DNA from: Beroe forskalii
Taxonomy: Eukaryota; Ctenophora; Nuda; Beroida; Beroidae
Length of the DNA stretch: 64,000 bases
Assembly (NCBI GenBank): GCA_011033025.1
Contig: WFMF01000287.1
Coordinates: 62,001-126,000, forward strand
Reading direction: 5' to 3'
The notes beneath the pieces were generated by a model. It was not told the origin of the DNA. It saw only the letters and a program-made list of their open reading frames with translations, and did not search any database. Each line of letters begins with the position of its first letter. Position 1 is the first letter of the stretch. Positions 26,301 through 41,300 of this stretch are shown one piece after another. Made by a program: the position numbers and the translations under genes.

Positions 26301-29300
26301 ATTGACCTGAAATTTTGACAGTTGCACCTTTGACCTCTCAACATGCGATGTTCAAATTTTGGTGCAATTTCGGCAACGGGAACTTACTCAAATGTTAACG
26401 TGAAATATGGCCAATCCATGAAAACATATAGTTGGGGGCTGGCAAGCAAAGTTAACAAAAATCACTTCCGATGTCCGGAAGCTCGTTTACTGTTAGGATC
26501 GCCGTTCAATGCTCGCCCTCGGACCCTTCGGGTCCTCGGGCTCGCGCTCGGGCCTTCGGCCCTCGCACTGTTAGGTCCGCCGTCCAATGCTCGCCCTCGG
26601 ACCCTTCGGGTCCTCGGGCTCGCGGCTCGGGCCTTCGGCCCTCGCACTGTTAGGACCGCCGTCCAATGCTCGCCCTCGGGCCCTTCGGGCCCTCGGGCTC
26701 GCAAACCGCCGCGGGGGGCTTGCCAGCCCCCTGATATTTGTTTTCCATGGAACGAGAACTTAATATTTAATATAGGATATTTTTGAACATCGTCGCCATT
26801 AAGATTTTCAACCGGTTTTAACAATTTACCTTAAAAATCAAAATAGATAAATCTGGGTAGTGGGTATTTAAGCAATAGGTTTTCGTGGAATTCTTCATCG
26901 ACAAAAGTCCATTCTAAGTATTGAATATCACAGTCACAGTCGATTTTGAATATCATGCTAACTTCCAAGTTGGGAGTAAATTCGAAGTAAAGATGGCTTT
27001 ATGTGAAAACAGGGAATATTTTCAACACGCCGACATACGACGCTCCCTAAAATCAGCTGTTCTAATAATATACTGCATATAAAATATTGACAAATGTCGA
27101 CACACTGGACACAGTACTTTGATGATCATCATTACTTCCAGTGATAGGTATTAAACGACGCGTAAGAGAAATAGGTGGTTCACCGTCATCAACTCACTAC
27201 ATTGAGCTATGATAATGACGTCATCCTACCCGCCTATTCTCGTGCGCGGGATTTAGGTGTGCGCCTCTTGATTTAACACAATATGATCTAGAAGACGTGT
27301 GCTGCAGATTATAGAGTACCAATATATCCTGGCTTCCTCTCAAACTGTGAGATACAAACCCTGTGATACCCAATAATAGCTCCCCCTAACACTCTACCTA
27401 TAGTTCCTCCTGATTGGGTGATATCAACTTATTACTTCATTACAAGTTCTCCGTGACGTATCATGACGTATATATACAACATGTTGAACTGTTGGAAGAG
27501 ACGTTGCCATGGCTTCCCTACCTCCCTCCCTTCCTCACTCTCTATACTGAGCGCTAAACCCCGTGCACTAGAAGTAGGGGATCCACCGTCATCAACTTAC
27601 TACATCGCGCTATGGTAATGACGTCATCTTATAACCGCCTATTTCTCCCCCTATAACTTGAGCTCTATCACCGACATCGTCACCAAGCACTGTCAGCAGA
27701 GCGCGGTGTAAATCAGAGTACCGAACACAGGGAAATGTGGGAACTGGAATCGTCATCAATGCTCCGCTTTAACGTGTGATGATGACGTCATAGGGAAGTG
27801 GGTATATGGGTAAAGGTCGTCTGTTGAAGTTCTTACTATCAACACTGAGTCATGTACTGTACACGTTCTATACCTGATTCTAATGTAACTCAGCTCAGGT
27901 TTTCAGATGTGTGTACAACAAGGTAAAAATAGGTCTTGTGAGCTGAAATAAGAATCAGTTTTATTTGGAAAATCATATCGTTTTGAAACGATATTTTGTT
28001 GAAATTCTCAACAGATCCATATCAAATATTCCTATTGTTCTCTTGTAGATCCACATGATCCTAGGCCTTCTGTGTTCGAAATTAATGTTCACGCCCAACT
28101 TTATTTCTGAGCGCAAAAAAGCATTTAACATATACATGTCTTACTGAGAATGTGGAAAATCTTCAACAATGACCCTTAGAGACGACACGGCACGCGTGGC
28201 CTTGTATCCCCTTCAACCAGGGATCATTAGTGTGTAAAACACGCGTTGCTAGATGATATCTATCCCTTTAGAGCCGTCTCTTCTACTCTCAAACAGAGAG
28301 ACCGGAGTGGCTAACCTAGCTGCCTAGCTGGCTATGCGCCATACTGTGTTTAGCGTGTAACAAGATAATATCTACCCAGGTACTATAAATACTATCCGAA
28401 ATATCACTAATGTCTGTATCAGCACGTCATTACGGCCCTGTAATCAGAGAAATAAACTGCCGAGCCTTATAGCACGTGCTGGAGATAATAAGAATCTAGT
28501 GCACGTGCTACATGTATTATATTCAACTCGTGCTGGGAATATTCACTACATTCGCAGCACGTGCACTGTGCGCTATTGATTATATGTTCTTTATATATTA
28601 TCAGAGTACACCCTGTAAATGTGTTCTCTCTCTCCTCCTTCTGTACATATAGAATTACAATCCTCGCTCTCCTGCCACACCGACCTTCTAACTGGTAGTG
28701 CCTCCGAAATACAAAACACACCTAGAGATATAGGTACTGTATATAACAGAGACCAACTCTTTTAATTATAAGCGCTTACGTCACACGAGCCTGTCACGTG
28801 ATCCTGAGAGCGTACCACGTGGTTCTGTGAGCGTGTCACGTGATATCCGCGCAGGAAGTCCACGTGCACGTCACGTGATGTTTTCTGGGATAATTTTCGG
28901 TCTATTTCCAGGTTTATCTAGAGGCCGTTTCTGGCGTACTTCAGATCCACGAGGTACATGATATATCTGAATATATAATGGCAGGTCTGATCTTCCTGTC
29001 GTTAGAGAAATTTATATATCTGTCGTGAAATCCCTGTCCTATAATCATAACCCATGTCTTTTTAAAAACCCTGTTTTTGATGACCCTACCTGCAAAAACT
29101 CCAGTATTTTACAACCCCTGTCTGTAGTAGCCCCTGTCTTAAATTTCACCCTGTACCTGGTGTTTCTGAATTTGTATCCATGTCTGTATGTTTATCCGTA
29201 CATTTGTTTGTTTTCATGTTTGTCTGTATTCATGTTTGTGTGTTATTGTACAGTGTACAGATACAATACAAGGTAGGAGGGTTGTAGAACTATTCAGGTC

Positions 29301-32300
29301 TGCTTCCCGCCTAGACATGTGTTGACATGTGTAACGGAAGGGACTCGGCACTGCCTGGAGATATCAACCCGAACTTCAGTTCGGGAATAGGCGGGTTATG
29401 TCCGCAGTAAAACACCACTTAAACTCATGATAATGACGTCACGGGAGAACTGCCTGTTAGTTGCGCGCGGGACTGACATCTCTACAATATACTCTGCTGT
29501 ACCTACGCGCCCGGTGTTTTGTCGGATGTATTGTGTCAGCCGATTAGAGAAAGTCATTGGGCCCCAGTATGTCCTCCAACGTATTCTTATAGCAATATGA
29601 GAGATATAATATTCATTTATTTAATAAATGCTGGATTACACAAAACTCACAAAAGATTTGACGAATGTTATAAGAAATGTCTTGATTTCTGAACCCGCGC
29701 ACAAATGAATACTCAAATTATATACTTCGATATGGCGACCAGAAAGAGAGAAATAGTACATCATTTTCATGGAATATAATGGTGAATTGATGGTATTATA
29801 CACCGACTTTTATTGTTGGGTGCTCCAATAATGGGATGGGCTCTGTGAAATATACACAACGCCTTCAAATGTTTTGTGTGTTGGGAACACTAAGTACGAA
29901 GTTGTGTACACATTTAACAATGATAGGTATTTGGTGTGCGACACAAATACAATCCAATCTTATATGATGTGTGTGTTATTGCGTATATCATATCCATGCA
30001 CTCCCACTGAGCAAAACAATAGAGATCAATTCACACACAACTCAACACATATCTTCTACTCAGATAGGGGTGAGATGGTGCACTTATTTCTAGTCGTGCA
30101 TCTGTAGTGCAATTGCTATTACTGTCTCAGAGAAGACGTGATGTGATGCGATGTGAATTGTGATGTAACGTAATATAATTGTACTTTGAAATTATCTTCT
30201 TTGGATATGGTGGTGGTTTCAGAACGCACCAATTTTAATGTACAAAATATGGAGCTTCAATTTTTGTGATACGATCAAAGGATTTACATGCTGAAAGTCC
30301 TTATATGATCTATAAAATTCTTTTTGAAAATTCTTGCTGATCGGTCCTGACGGGTAGAATGTCACTCATCAAGTGCTCCCAGGATTCTTGAAGATTCTCT
30401 ATTCATATTCACGATTCAAGACATTAAACTGGCTCCAGTAAGTCCGTATTTGACGGTGTCGTGACGAAGTGGTTGCTGGACATATAGCACTGGCAACGAT
30501 TGGGTGTTGAAAGGTTTAATGGGTGTATCATTGTTATGTTGTAATATATCATTGTCAAATGCTGTCTATCTGTTCTAATATATCATATGTTAGCCATGTC
30601 AGGTCCTAAACTAACGAACCGTGACCAGTACTCAGTCCATCACTAAGTTATTCGCTGCTTCACTGAGCTGTGTAACAGTATATGTCATGATCACTAGCAT
30701 GGCTTGGTTCCAGGGGGGCTCTTGAAGGACAAAGAACAAACAGTTTCACTGAAGTTTCACTGTATCCTGAGTAAATAAGGCATAACCCTGTACTACTGAC
30801 TCCTTAGTACTTTTACATACCAGTATTTTGGTGTGATAGAGTGCACCATATGGTCACAGATTTTAAGGGCATTTCACTCCGATCAGATTCTGAATTCATT
30901 CTTCATGAACTATTTGAAGAATGGATACACCTGCCGTCCTACCGTATTGTGTTTCGTATTGTGTTTCAGTATTCAGTGTTTAAGTCTCTGTTCTTGAATT
31001 TTCATGCATTCAGATGGGAGCAGCACATTATTGTTATCATTCTCCGTTCACTGCATTTCCACATTCTCTCTGACACCAAATTATCCCTTGACACTGCCCC
31101 TTGACGCAATATATCACTAACTTAACACCACTAACTTGACACCACTAACTTGACACCACTGACTTGACACCACTGACTCGACACCACTGACTCGACACCA
31201 TATATTCTTGACCCCACCTGTATCCCTGACACCACTCCCCTAAGACCACATTCTTTGACCCTATCCCCTGCTAATGACACCATTTATCCCCTAACTCCGT
31301 TAACTAACTCCCCTATCATCCCCAGGTACCAGAAGCCATTGAGAAGTGTCGGGGTGCAGGTATCGTGATCCGGATGGTGACGGGAGATAACCTGATAACG
31401 GCCCGGTCCATAGCCCAGAAGTGTGGTATCCTGAGGGGCGAGGGGGAGGAAGATGCCATACTCGAGGGAAAAACCTTCAGCAAACTCGTACACGAGGACA
31501 ACGGAGAGGTAGGCAATTTCTGAACTGAAAATCATTACAAGATATACGATATCTCGGTTAATGACCTCGACCATTCGCCTAGCGCACCCTAAACGCGCCC
31601 TTTTCCGTTTTTCATATTTCTCACTTTTCTAGAATTTTATTACTTTAATTCTAGGATTTAATAAGTTTTATTCCCCGAATCAAAACTTTTGAATCAAAAA
31701 TACTAGTCACCGTCCCTGTTTGGAACTGACGCGAAATAATTTCGACTTTTTATAACTTCGCGAGGAAAGCAATTTCATGTTGCGGAACTCACGTTGTATT
31801 TTCGAAGTATAAGGCGTACATCCTTCATTACGCACAGTGCTGCGTGAATGTTTTATTGCGTGTCAATTGCTTAATTAACACTTACATAATACATCTAACA
31901 GTGTCAATTGTCATGCAAATGAGAAAGGTCTGCGCCTAACGTTTGCAACGGAACTCCACTTTGATGTTTGATTTAAAAGTATATTTTTATCTATTTATTT
32001 GGTAAATTCTTGAGTAAGAATCTTTCAACAGGAGATAGGTACAAAGTTCCTGTAAATCAGTAACCTATCAAAAATTAAGGCTTTAGTAACCATATTTTCA
32101 ACACGGTTACTTTGTGACAAAAATTATTTATCAGAATTTCATCGGAATCACTTTATAATTTCTCACCGAAGTCTGCGGCTTGTGATATTTTGAACTTTTG
32201 AAACAATCCCAAAGTATATGCGCGTCAAAAACTTGGCTAGTACTTGATTCTATTAAGCATACATTATCCTGCATAATGATAATATTATCTCCAACTCTCT

Positions 32301-35300
32301 AAGTAAATGATTATGTAGTAAAATATTCATATTTCCTCGAATAACGAGCTCTATTGCTCCGATATTTATTAACGACTTCCATGGGTTTCCATTTAAATTT
32401 CTGCATAACTTGTAACAAAATAGTTAATTATTAGGAAAATGAATTTGATTTATGCTAATGTATTTTCCACTGAATGTGACTGTGTAATTAGATTTTAATA
32501 ACACCAAACGTAACCTGATCCCCTTGGACGATATAAAGTTCCACGATAACACACATTGAGAGGGGTCGAACTCGTTATATTAGATAGAGGAACCCTACCC
32601 GCTCTAATTATTCATTGTCCAACGTCCTTGCACAAATTCAAAGTGAATCCTGAAATTGCCTTAAATTGAAAATTACTTTAAGGGCTACACAGAAGATATT
32701 GTGTAAAGAGGCCAATGACCCATTATAACTTTATAAGAGCAATATATATTCGTTTTAACCAAGAATTCTTGCAGGCGAATGCTGCCTGAGTAGAACAATA
32801 CCATTGTTTAGGTTAATAATAACTTAATAAGCGTTGTAAGTGAGTAAGTCAACTCTTAACTACCACTGTGGTTTAGTTACTGGCAGTGAATGTTGAGGCT
32901 TGTAAGTATAGGAACTGCAGTAATAATGCTGACAAGAAATTCTGAGAAAAGAGCCTGGGAGGTTATTTTAGCCTGAAGATCCCCTATCTCTAAATTGGCA
33001 ATTGAGTACTATCCGATGATACTGTTCTGAAGCAACGTGACTTTCTTCTTTTCTATCTGTAATTTCATCAATAGTACTACCTCATTGGTAAAGCTATTTT
33101 ATCAGAACGGTGAGTGGACCCCCCCCCCATAGCATCTACATTTTACATGTACGTCAGTTTTTGTTGGGATTAGGATCAGGGTTAGGGTTGAGACTAGGGT
33201 TAGGGTTGAGACTAGGGTTAGGTTTTGGGTTAGGGACATGGTTACTGTTAGGGTTATGGTTAGGGTTAGAGTTTTTACTTTAAGGGCGGGGGGGCTTCTG
33301 TCAGTGAATCATCAGAACACCAAACATTTGATAAATATTCATAAAGCAGGAAGCTGAAGGTTTCAATTTCTTTAGTTACTTAGTAAGATAAGAAAAACAA
33401 ATCCTAGATCCTATACATCTTATCTTCATTAAACTGCTGCAGTCAGCAGGGTGTCAAGTAATGTTCAGAGTGTGAATTTATTTGAATAATATGTTGAAAT
33501 AAAATGCTGAGAACTGTCATGCCAAGGTATTCTGTCCCCCCATGATATACCACTAGAACACTAGACGAGTACACTCTTCCCCTTCAGAGTTGACACGAAA
33601 ATTAGGAGGAACTCCAATATTACATGTGTTATATATGTACATTAGGATAGAAATGCAGGCCGAACTGGGAGGAGAAGAAGAAGACCTTCTTTTATTGACG
33701 TGACGTCACTGTGACAGAAAGGAAACAGAGGTGTTGCACAACTCTAATATATACCTTTCCCATGTTATTGTAATCTTCAAGCCACAGTACCAAATTGCTG
33801 TGATTTGATCCGTCCATATCTCTGTGTTACCAATAGGAAACAAAATATGAACTAATATAAACGTTCATTCATATAATAAGATAATAGTGTGGAGGGCATA
33901 AAAAGTATTTTGGCGATATTCATGATATATGGCAAGAAAGGTGCTCTGTAGCATATGTCCCGCTTAGCGTTTTAGCCCTTGGCTGGCACCAGGGTCCTCT
34001 GTTTACTTGTTTATGAACATGGACTGCTGCCGAGGGGCGGTCAGAGGACTGCTGCCTTGCTCTGGTATTCTACTTAAATATCCAGTAGATCCAGCTAGCT
34101 ACGTTCTATTAAATTAGAAATTTCTGAACTTTATAATATAAGAAAATTTACGGTAAATACTAAATTTACTGTTACCATTTAACGATATGTTTATGACTTT
34201 ATGGTTGTATATTTGAAATTTGCCGGTATCCACTAGCTACTACAGGACCATTGCTGTAAAGCCCCATCTCCTTACCTTCACTCTTCAGCGCAGTTGGAAT
34301 CACTGGTAGTTCCCGGTGAATGGAAACACTCCGACACACTACGCGTATTAAAGCTGACGCATGTAGCTATTTTTAAGTCCTAAACTCTGTGATTTATCAC
34401 AATATTCCTAGTGGATACTTGGATAGACTGTGATGATATGCGGCTCTTCAGTGGTAGCTCGACTTTTGGTTATATAAAGCACTGAATGCCGCTTATATGC
34501 GTACCGAGCATGACGAATAGGCGACCTTTACCACTCACAATTTACCAATCCAAACCATGACAATGATGTAGCCCTTACTGCCCATGATATTTTTGCTTAG
34601 CATATAGTATAAGTGGTTCGTATGAGTATGACGCATATTTTACGTGCATGTTTTATGGTGGGAGCCTGAGAAACACATATACTCAAGTATTCTGTAATAG
34701 TGTAATGGGTGTATGACGTAGAACTTACGTCTCTGACCTTCAACTCCCACGAAGCTTGTCTGAAAGGTTACTATTTGCTTATTTGGGATTCCTATTTCTC
34801 TCTAGATTATAGATCAACATTCCATTATATAGTAACGAGAGAAATACCGAATGTTAAGATGGAAAGTGATTTTAACGGCAACCATTATCAATTATGACTA
34901 CAATTATCAGATACCAGCAGGCCCGTTGAGCCTGCTAAAAAAATAATGATATTGAACCCTTTGACGTTTTCATGCGGGTCTATAATATATAGACACTTGC
35001 CTGATCGGGTCCATATTGGTTTAGACCCTCGCCCTACGGGCTCGGGCCAAAACCGGATACATCCCTCGGGCTTATGCCCTCGGGACCCGATAGGCGCGTG
35101 TCAATGTATTTCATAGAATTGTATACATGGCTTACTCGGCGATGCTTCACCTCGTTCGCTAATTTTGAAAAGTACGGATTGAATCCATAAGTAGCAATCC
35201 CATAATTGACTGATGCGAAATATTAAATTTCATGAAGGATCAGAGTGAAAATAGTTCATCGGTTAATCTTAGTCGTGCTAAAACATGCAAGTTTTGTTCC

Positions 35301-38300
35301 GTTATGATTGCAAGCTGATATTAATTTTAACAACTGATTCTCATACTGAGAGACAATTTTGTTTTTTTTAAATTGACCCAGTCGAGGAACTGTCTTCGTA
35401 ATCTGCTACACCTATATTCGACTCGATTAAGTTGTACACAACAGATTACAGTTATTTTTCTCTAAGGCGCCCGGCCGCCCGGCAGAGATTCATAGTCGTC
35501 TGTAGAATTGCTCATGGAACCATCAATTAGGTTAGATCCATACCTACTGTTTCTTTTTTCAACATGAACAAACAACCGACACTAAGGAGAGCTGAAACCT
35601 GAAACACGCCAAGGGCTATTCTCAGGTCGACGTTGAAGATAAACTCTGCTGCAAATATGGCGATAATAGCGCCTATCCAAGCAGAAAGCCTTTCCATTGC
35701 TGACATTGTGCATCTGATGACGGTAGGCATGTACTCATTTATGAGAACTACAGATGCTAGACCAGCGCCTGCATTTGAAGCACAGATAAAGAGGAGGAAA
35801 GCAAGGAGGTAAGCGTTTCCAACACAGAAATACGCTGCTATGGGAAGCAGACACGATACCACTGCTCCACCTATGAAGGTCTTCCTTCTACCAATAAATT
35901 CTAAGAGTAACAGAGTGGCAATCACTCCAACTGGTTCGGCCACGTTGATTGCCGCAATCTCAGACAGAACTTTCTTGTCAAATTCACAAGATTCCTTGAT
36001 AACAACGGTCTCTCCTGAGCAGTAGCCCTCGTTTAGTAACTTAGGCATGATGTAGGTATATAGGTAGTAGCAAAACTGTCCGGAAAACCCAAGAATCATG
36101 ATGAACAGTGAGTTCTTTGTGTTTTGTGTTGTCTGTAAGATTTTGTAGGTCGCAATAAATCCAGCATTTTTGAGGGTTTCTAAACCATTTGCTTCCTCCA
36201 AATTAATTCTTTTATCACCTTTTCCATTCAGTTTATACAAATTTTGTATTGTTTTCTCTGCCCTACTTCCTGCCCCGTGATAGAAGTCAAATCTAGGCGA
36301 TTCTCTTGTGCAAGCAAACAAAATCGGGCATGGTAAGAAGATAACTGGAACACCCAGAGCAAGCCCTTTCCAGCCATGAGAGTCCATAACGAAGTTGGAG
36401 ATAGCTCCACAGATACACACCCCTATCCCCCAGGCTAGGGCGAAGCCAGACATTCCTAAAGCTCTGTACTTCTTTGGTGGCATTTCTGCGCTCAGTACTA
36501 CAGCTGGAGAAATTCCGAATCCAAAGAACAGTCCCATCAACAATCTGAGCGTTAAGAGCTGCCAGTAAGCCGTGATGAAGGCACAGAGGATTCCAATCAG
36601 TATTACTCCTGTTGAGCCAATCAGTGCCATAGGTCGGCGACCAAACTTGTCCCCAAGAGGTGAAATCAGCCCTGTGGAGACCATCATGGCAAAGGTAGTG
36701 CTTATTTGGAGGGCCGTGAGGGAGAAGGAGTCTAGGTTCCAGTCACATCTCAGGATGGGCCCCACAATGGCTAACATGAACACCTCAGCACCCAGCAGAC
36801 AGCAGAAGAGATAGGGCCCCAACATGTAGAGAATAGTACCAATTCCACACCCTGCTCCTTCGAGTGCAACGTTTACTTGCACACGGACTTCTTCTGCCAT
36901 ACTGCTGTTCCTAAACCACTTGAAAATATTCAATATTCAATAATATTCCAGTAATATCATACCTTTTATAACAAACTAACAAGAATGGTGCCGGCAGGCA
37001 CACAAACACAAAACATCATATTATCATATTATCATTCTTACACGAATATTACGATATTTGTTGAAATTAGAGCAAAATTTTGGGAAGTTCCCATTTCTCC
37101 GAGGGGGGGGGGGCGCAGCCCCCAAGACCCTGCAGATCCCTTGGCAACGGACCTGGGTGGATTTTGAATTTAATCCAGTTTTATACTTCCATAAAGGTTC
37201 ACAAGCGATTTTCACTCGAAATAAAAAACGTTCTTTAAACATCAGAAACAAAAACTTATCTGAGTGCTCTAGCATCAGAGGTAATGCTTTCCGTGTGGCA
37301 ATGGCAAGGAGCCACCCATCTCAAAAGTGGTGATTTTTGAATAGGAAAAAGAGTATGAGCCAATTTTGAGGGTACTTGTAGGCGCGCTTTTATTTGTGTT
37401 AGCGTATTCCCAGCCATGCTTCAAGCGTATATTCCACGCTATCACCACACTCGAGGCCCGGGCTGGGGCCTTGTCATCCAATCTAAGTCTAGTTAACACG
37501 GTGTTAGCGGCACTGCAAGAACAGAGGTTGGCAACCTGCGTGGTGATACTCTTGCATCATAAAATATTACACATAAACCGGACAGACAGATATATATTTA
37601 TTTATTTATATATGAGGAAGAATTATAAGTAGTAAGATATACGATATGAATATATCAACAACTTTACGTTCACAACATACGTCATCACAACAGCTCAACA
37701 GTGTAAATAATAGAATATAAATGCCGACTAGAAGAATAAAACCACTTCTAAGGCGGTTCTAACTGCTAGCCTTTAACATTAATATGTTGTTATGGTTCCT
37801 GGTTTTTGCTTGTACCTTATAATCACCTAAATGTTTAAATAAAGTTTCCCAGACTATTGAATTTTTAGAAAACTTTTTATTACCCTGTAATACTCTCATT
37901 GAATAAACCAACTCTTTTAATGCACCTAAAATTTTATGCCGTTTAATCGTTCTAGATAGGTCCCAATTCTCTATTCTTTTTTGGCTCAACGGTACAAGTA
38001 CAAAGGGAAACGATGTGGTTAATAATGAAAATCAATTTTCATTATTATCATCGTATCATCACCGATGATTCATCGACCTTCGGGCCTCAAATTTGATTGT
38101 GTTAAGCAGCGTTGTGAAGTTTTAAACTTTGCAACACTACATAAATAAAGGAATCCCTAAATGTAATCATGCGACTCTTGTTCAATGACCCTATCCGTGA
38201 AATCAGATTGTATTTTAGGGGTATTTGAACCTTTATTTTCCGTTACCCTTGCCCCTGCACAGTGCACACGTGGTTTGAGAGTTTGAGCAAATAACCACGT

Positions 38301-41300
38301 GATGCACTCTCAACCAATCACAAAGGATATCCTGCTGAGCACCGTGCTTGTGATGCAACGATATTTAGGTTGAATACCAGTGCAATGTAGCAGTCCTCTG
38401 ACCGAAAATAGAAATAATGTCACTAAAATACCGCAACTCTTGAAAGAAATATCAGAATTAATGTCAGATTTTTAGCTATGACCTCTACTCCCCGCAGCCC
38501 CTTAAACCTACCTCTGGTTTGCAGACAGTGTCCATTAGCGGTTCAGGGACGGAAGTTCGACAACCCAGAAGTTAGACACTCTCACTGCAAGTCCATTAGC
38601 ACCGGCATACTGTCGTTCCTTGCATTTATTTGTGGTCTTTTTGTGAGCGAAGCGTCGAAGCGAGCAGGTCACAGGAATCATAAAGAATTGGTCTCAGAGG
38701 AAATTGAAAATTTTCTGGATGTGGGGACTTTCAAATGCTCGTCGACACCGAGCAATTCCCCCTCTTTCCTTTATATTAAAGATAATCAAGTGATTCTTCT
38801 TGACCAGTGCTGTGGAAATTCATGATTTCGATCGTGCGATCTTCTTCCTCAATAAGAAATGATTACATAATGGATCACATTTAAGTTGGTGCCTTGGTCA
38901 AGGAATTGTTAGTGCCTGCAATTTGTAATTACGGAATTACAGCGACCGCCCGAACTTAAATAATCACGATTACTAAAGGGCTAATATTGTAAAATTTATG
39001 CAAATACCATTTACATGTATTAAGCTTATTATAAAAATATGTTTTTAATAGAAATATTCAATGATATTTAACTCCAATGATAGGTATTCCTAATCTTTTC
39101 ATATATTTGATACGGCCACGGTCTGTACGAACGACGTGGGACCGCATAATGCAAATAGGTCAATATTCTCAGGAACTTGAAACTCCATTAAAATTTACAC
39201 ACGTACATGACCCTCAAACATGACTTTTTAATATATAAGTATATGATACTGGTGTGCCCATCAAAAATATAAATTGCTTTCTCTTTGTTAGTCAACCCTC
39301 TCATTTTATGCAATGAAAACGCTCTCCTCGGGCTCATTATACCACGCAGAAAGTTGGCGGCTAATGTCGTCATCAACGCACTACTCTGAACTGTGACAAT
39401 GACGTCACTGCATCCACTTGTTAGTCGTGTGTGTGCATCATCGTCATACGACTCAGTGTGAGTAGGTCATTGTAGTGTTATGACTTTTGCAACACCTCCA
39501 TTTGTTATTTAAATTCAGAAGTAATGACTTGATTTTGATGACTTGAGTTCGACTCACCAACTTCCCTCATCGAATTGAAAATGAAATATTTTTGCTGGAA
39601 TAAGCTAATAAGGTCTTAGATTCGTAAAGAAAGCTCACTATCTGACCTTGTAGTTTTATGACACTAGAATATGTTGTACAACCTAGTTGTACCTCACCAT
39701 ACATCGACATGCACAGTTTACAGACACACTGCAGACACAGAGCAAAAACAGCTCAGACACTCACGCAGCACAGAAACATTTTCATAATTTCATGCACCCA
39801 AAAAACATCTACACCACAAACAGACTCTCTCATGACTTTATGAAAGAAATTTTACACACCTGACACCACATAAAAAACTTTTATCTACACCACGCACATT
39901 TACATATAACACTCAGCCCCACCAAAAGGTTCATGTTCTAAAGATCGTATGTCAAAACACGCAGATCATCAGTACACAACCACACACACTCATTCTTCTC
40001 TCTGTTGACGGTCTCCTGAACACTCTGGTTGTAGACACACAGTACACACGCACACACATGCAGACATGTGGCTACCATTACTCCATTATTATTGTTATCA
40101 ATGACGGTAAAGCCTATATAGGGGCAGGAGAAACGCTAACACAGACTTTCTGCAGCCTTGAGCTGTTACAGTTCATTGATTGTAGCTGCCTTGAATGTCG
40201 TGCTCATGCTCATATCATGAACTATGTACGCGCGTGCAAAGGCGCGCACATGAGCGCAACTCTGCGAGTAGATGTACACAATGCCTACATGATGTGTGCG
40301 CGTGCGGAAGGTAAGCACATGCCAGCCAAGTGTTGTTTCTCTGCGTATATTATTCGTACGTGTTTGGATCCCTTATACATGTATACATACTCGCTATACT
40401 TTCACAATACGATATTGACTGGTGACAATATCCTGTAAATTGTAATCCAAAGTTTTATCTATGAAGGTGTATGGGTATATTATGATTTATGACAATCATT
40501 ATGAAGTAATTACAGTTCGCACGTAAACTTCTATATCACGATTTGCCAAAAATGATCTTAAACATCTATCTGCCCCTACATATTTTGGAGAATCGTCCTG
40601 AAACTTTCCAGATATCTTTTAGGGATTAAAATGAAATCATTTCTCCTACGGATTTTTATTTAGGCCTCAGATTTTGAATTTTAGGCCTCGATTTTGAATT
40701 TTAGAAGAGCCAAATTTTGAGGATTTTTTTCGGTCATGAAAATGCAGTATCGAATATTTCCGGTTCTGAGACCTAAATTAAAAAATGCGTTGGACAAATT
40801 TCGTCTTTTCAATCCCCAGAACATATCTGGAAAGTTTCAGGACGATTCTCCGAAAAATGTAGGAGATAGGAGATTGCGCGCGTACTGTAATTACAGGCAA
40901 ATTCCGTCGCAATGTAAGATATCAGATGTGTATGTGATGGAATGTGTGCAAATGCAGAGAAACACCATGTTGTAATAGTGAGATAGGATGAACAGAGCTA
41001 ATTAGCAAATTAGATATTATAAGTGGTAAGTGTAATGCGTTAGGTCAAATGTAATTGAATCCAATGCAGTCAGAAATAATATAAACAGGTTCCAGCAATT
41101 TAAAACTGAAACGCCGGTACTGTGGAGGGAAATGTTTTATTATATGCCTAGAAAATGATACAATTATACAAAAAGTAAGCTAATTACGGAGCAGGATAGT
41201 GGAGGCGTATGCCTGTTCAGTCCCCTTTTCCCACTTTCAATACCATTTAATTTCCCCATGCCATTAGTCAAAGCCGATGGATCCATAGTCCGATCGACTG

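Larger units (their letters stand above)
15662..31325. other. PMCA intron 9, 15.7 kb, repeat-filled
   Basis: Lies between DPVRDE and VPEAIEK, which are adjacent in PMCAs. Contents are listed separately: a SINE-like block and hairpin (17.2-17.5 kb), small TGACGTCA-bearing elements, a nested cluster of repeats (20.0-26.7 kb), a CACGTG cluster (28.47-28.88 kb) and a minisatellite just before the acceptor. No gene seen inside. Confidence 0.85.

Noticed and set aside
26343..26824. 147- and 120-residue opposing frames
   Set aside because: Produced by the 78-base GC-rich repeat units; overlap exactly with element G copy 3.
33166..33275. True interstitial telomere or chromosome-fusion scar
   Set aside because: Repeats are degenerate and resemble the bodies of inverted-repeat elements found at 57-59 kb.
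36901..36933. Longer N-terminus of the transporter ([11 protein letters not shown]...)
   Set aside because: That extension begins at a TTG; the first ATG is at 36898-36900.
40058..40438. 126-residue plus-strand frame
   Set aside because: No recognisable family, no splice context, biased cysteine/histidine content; chance frame.
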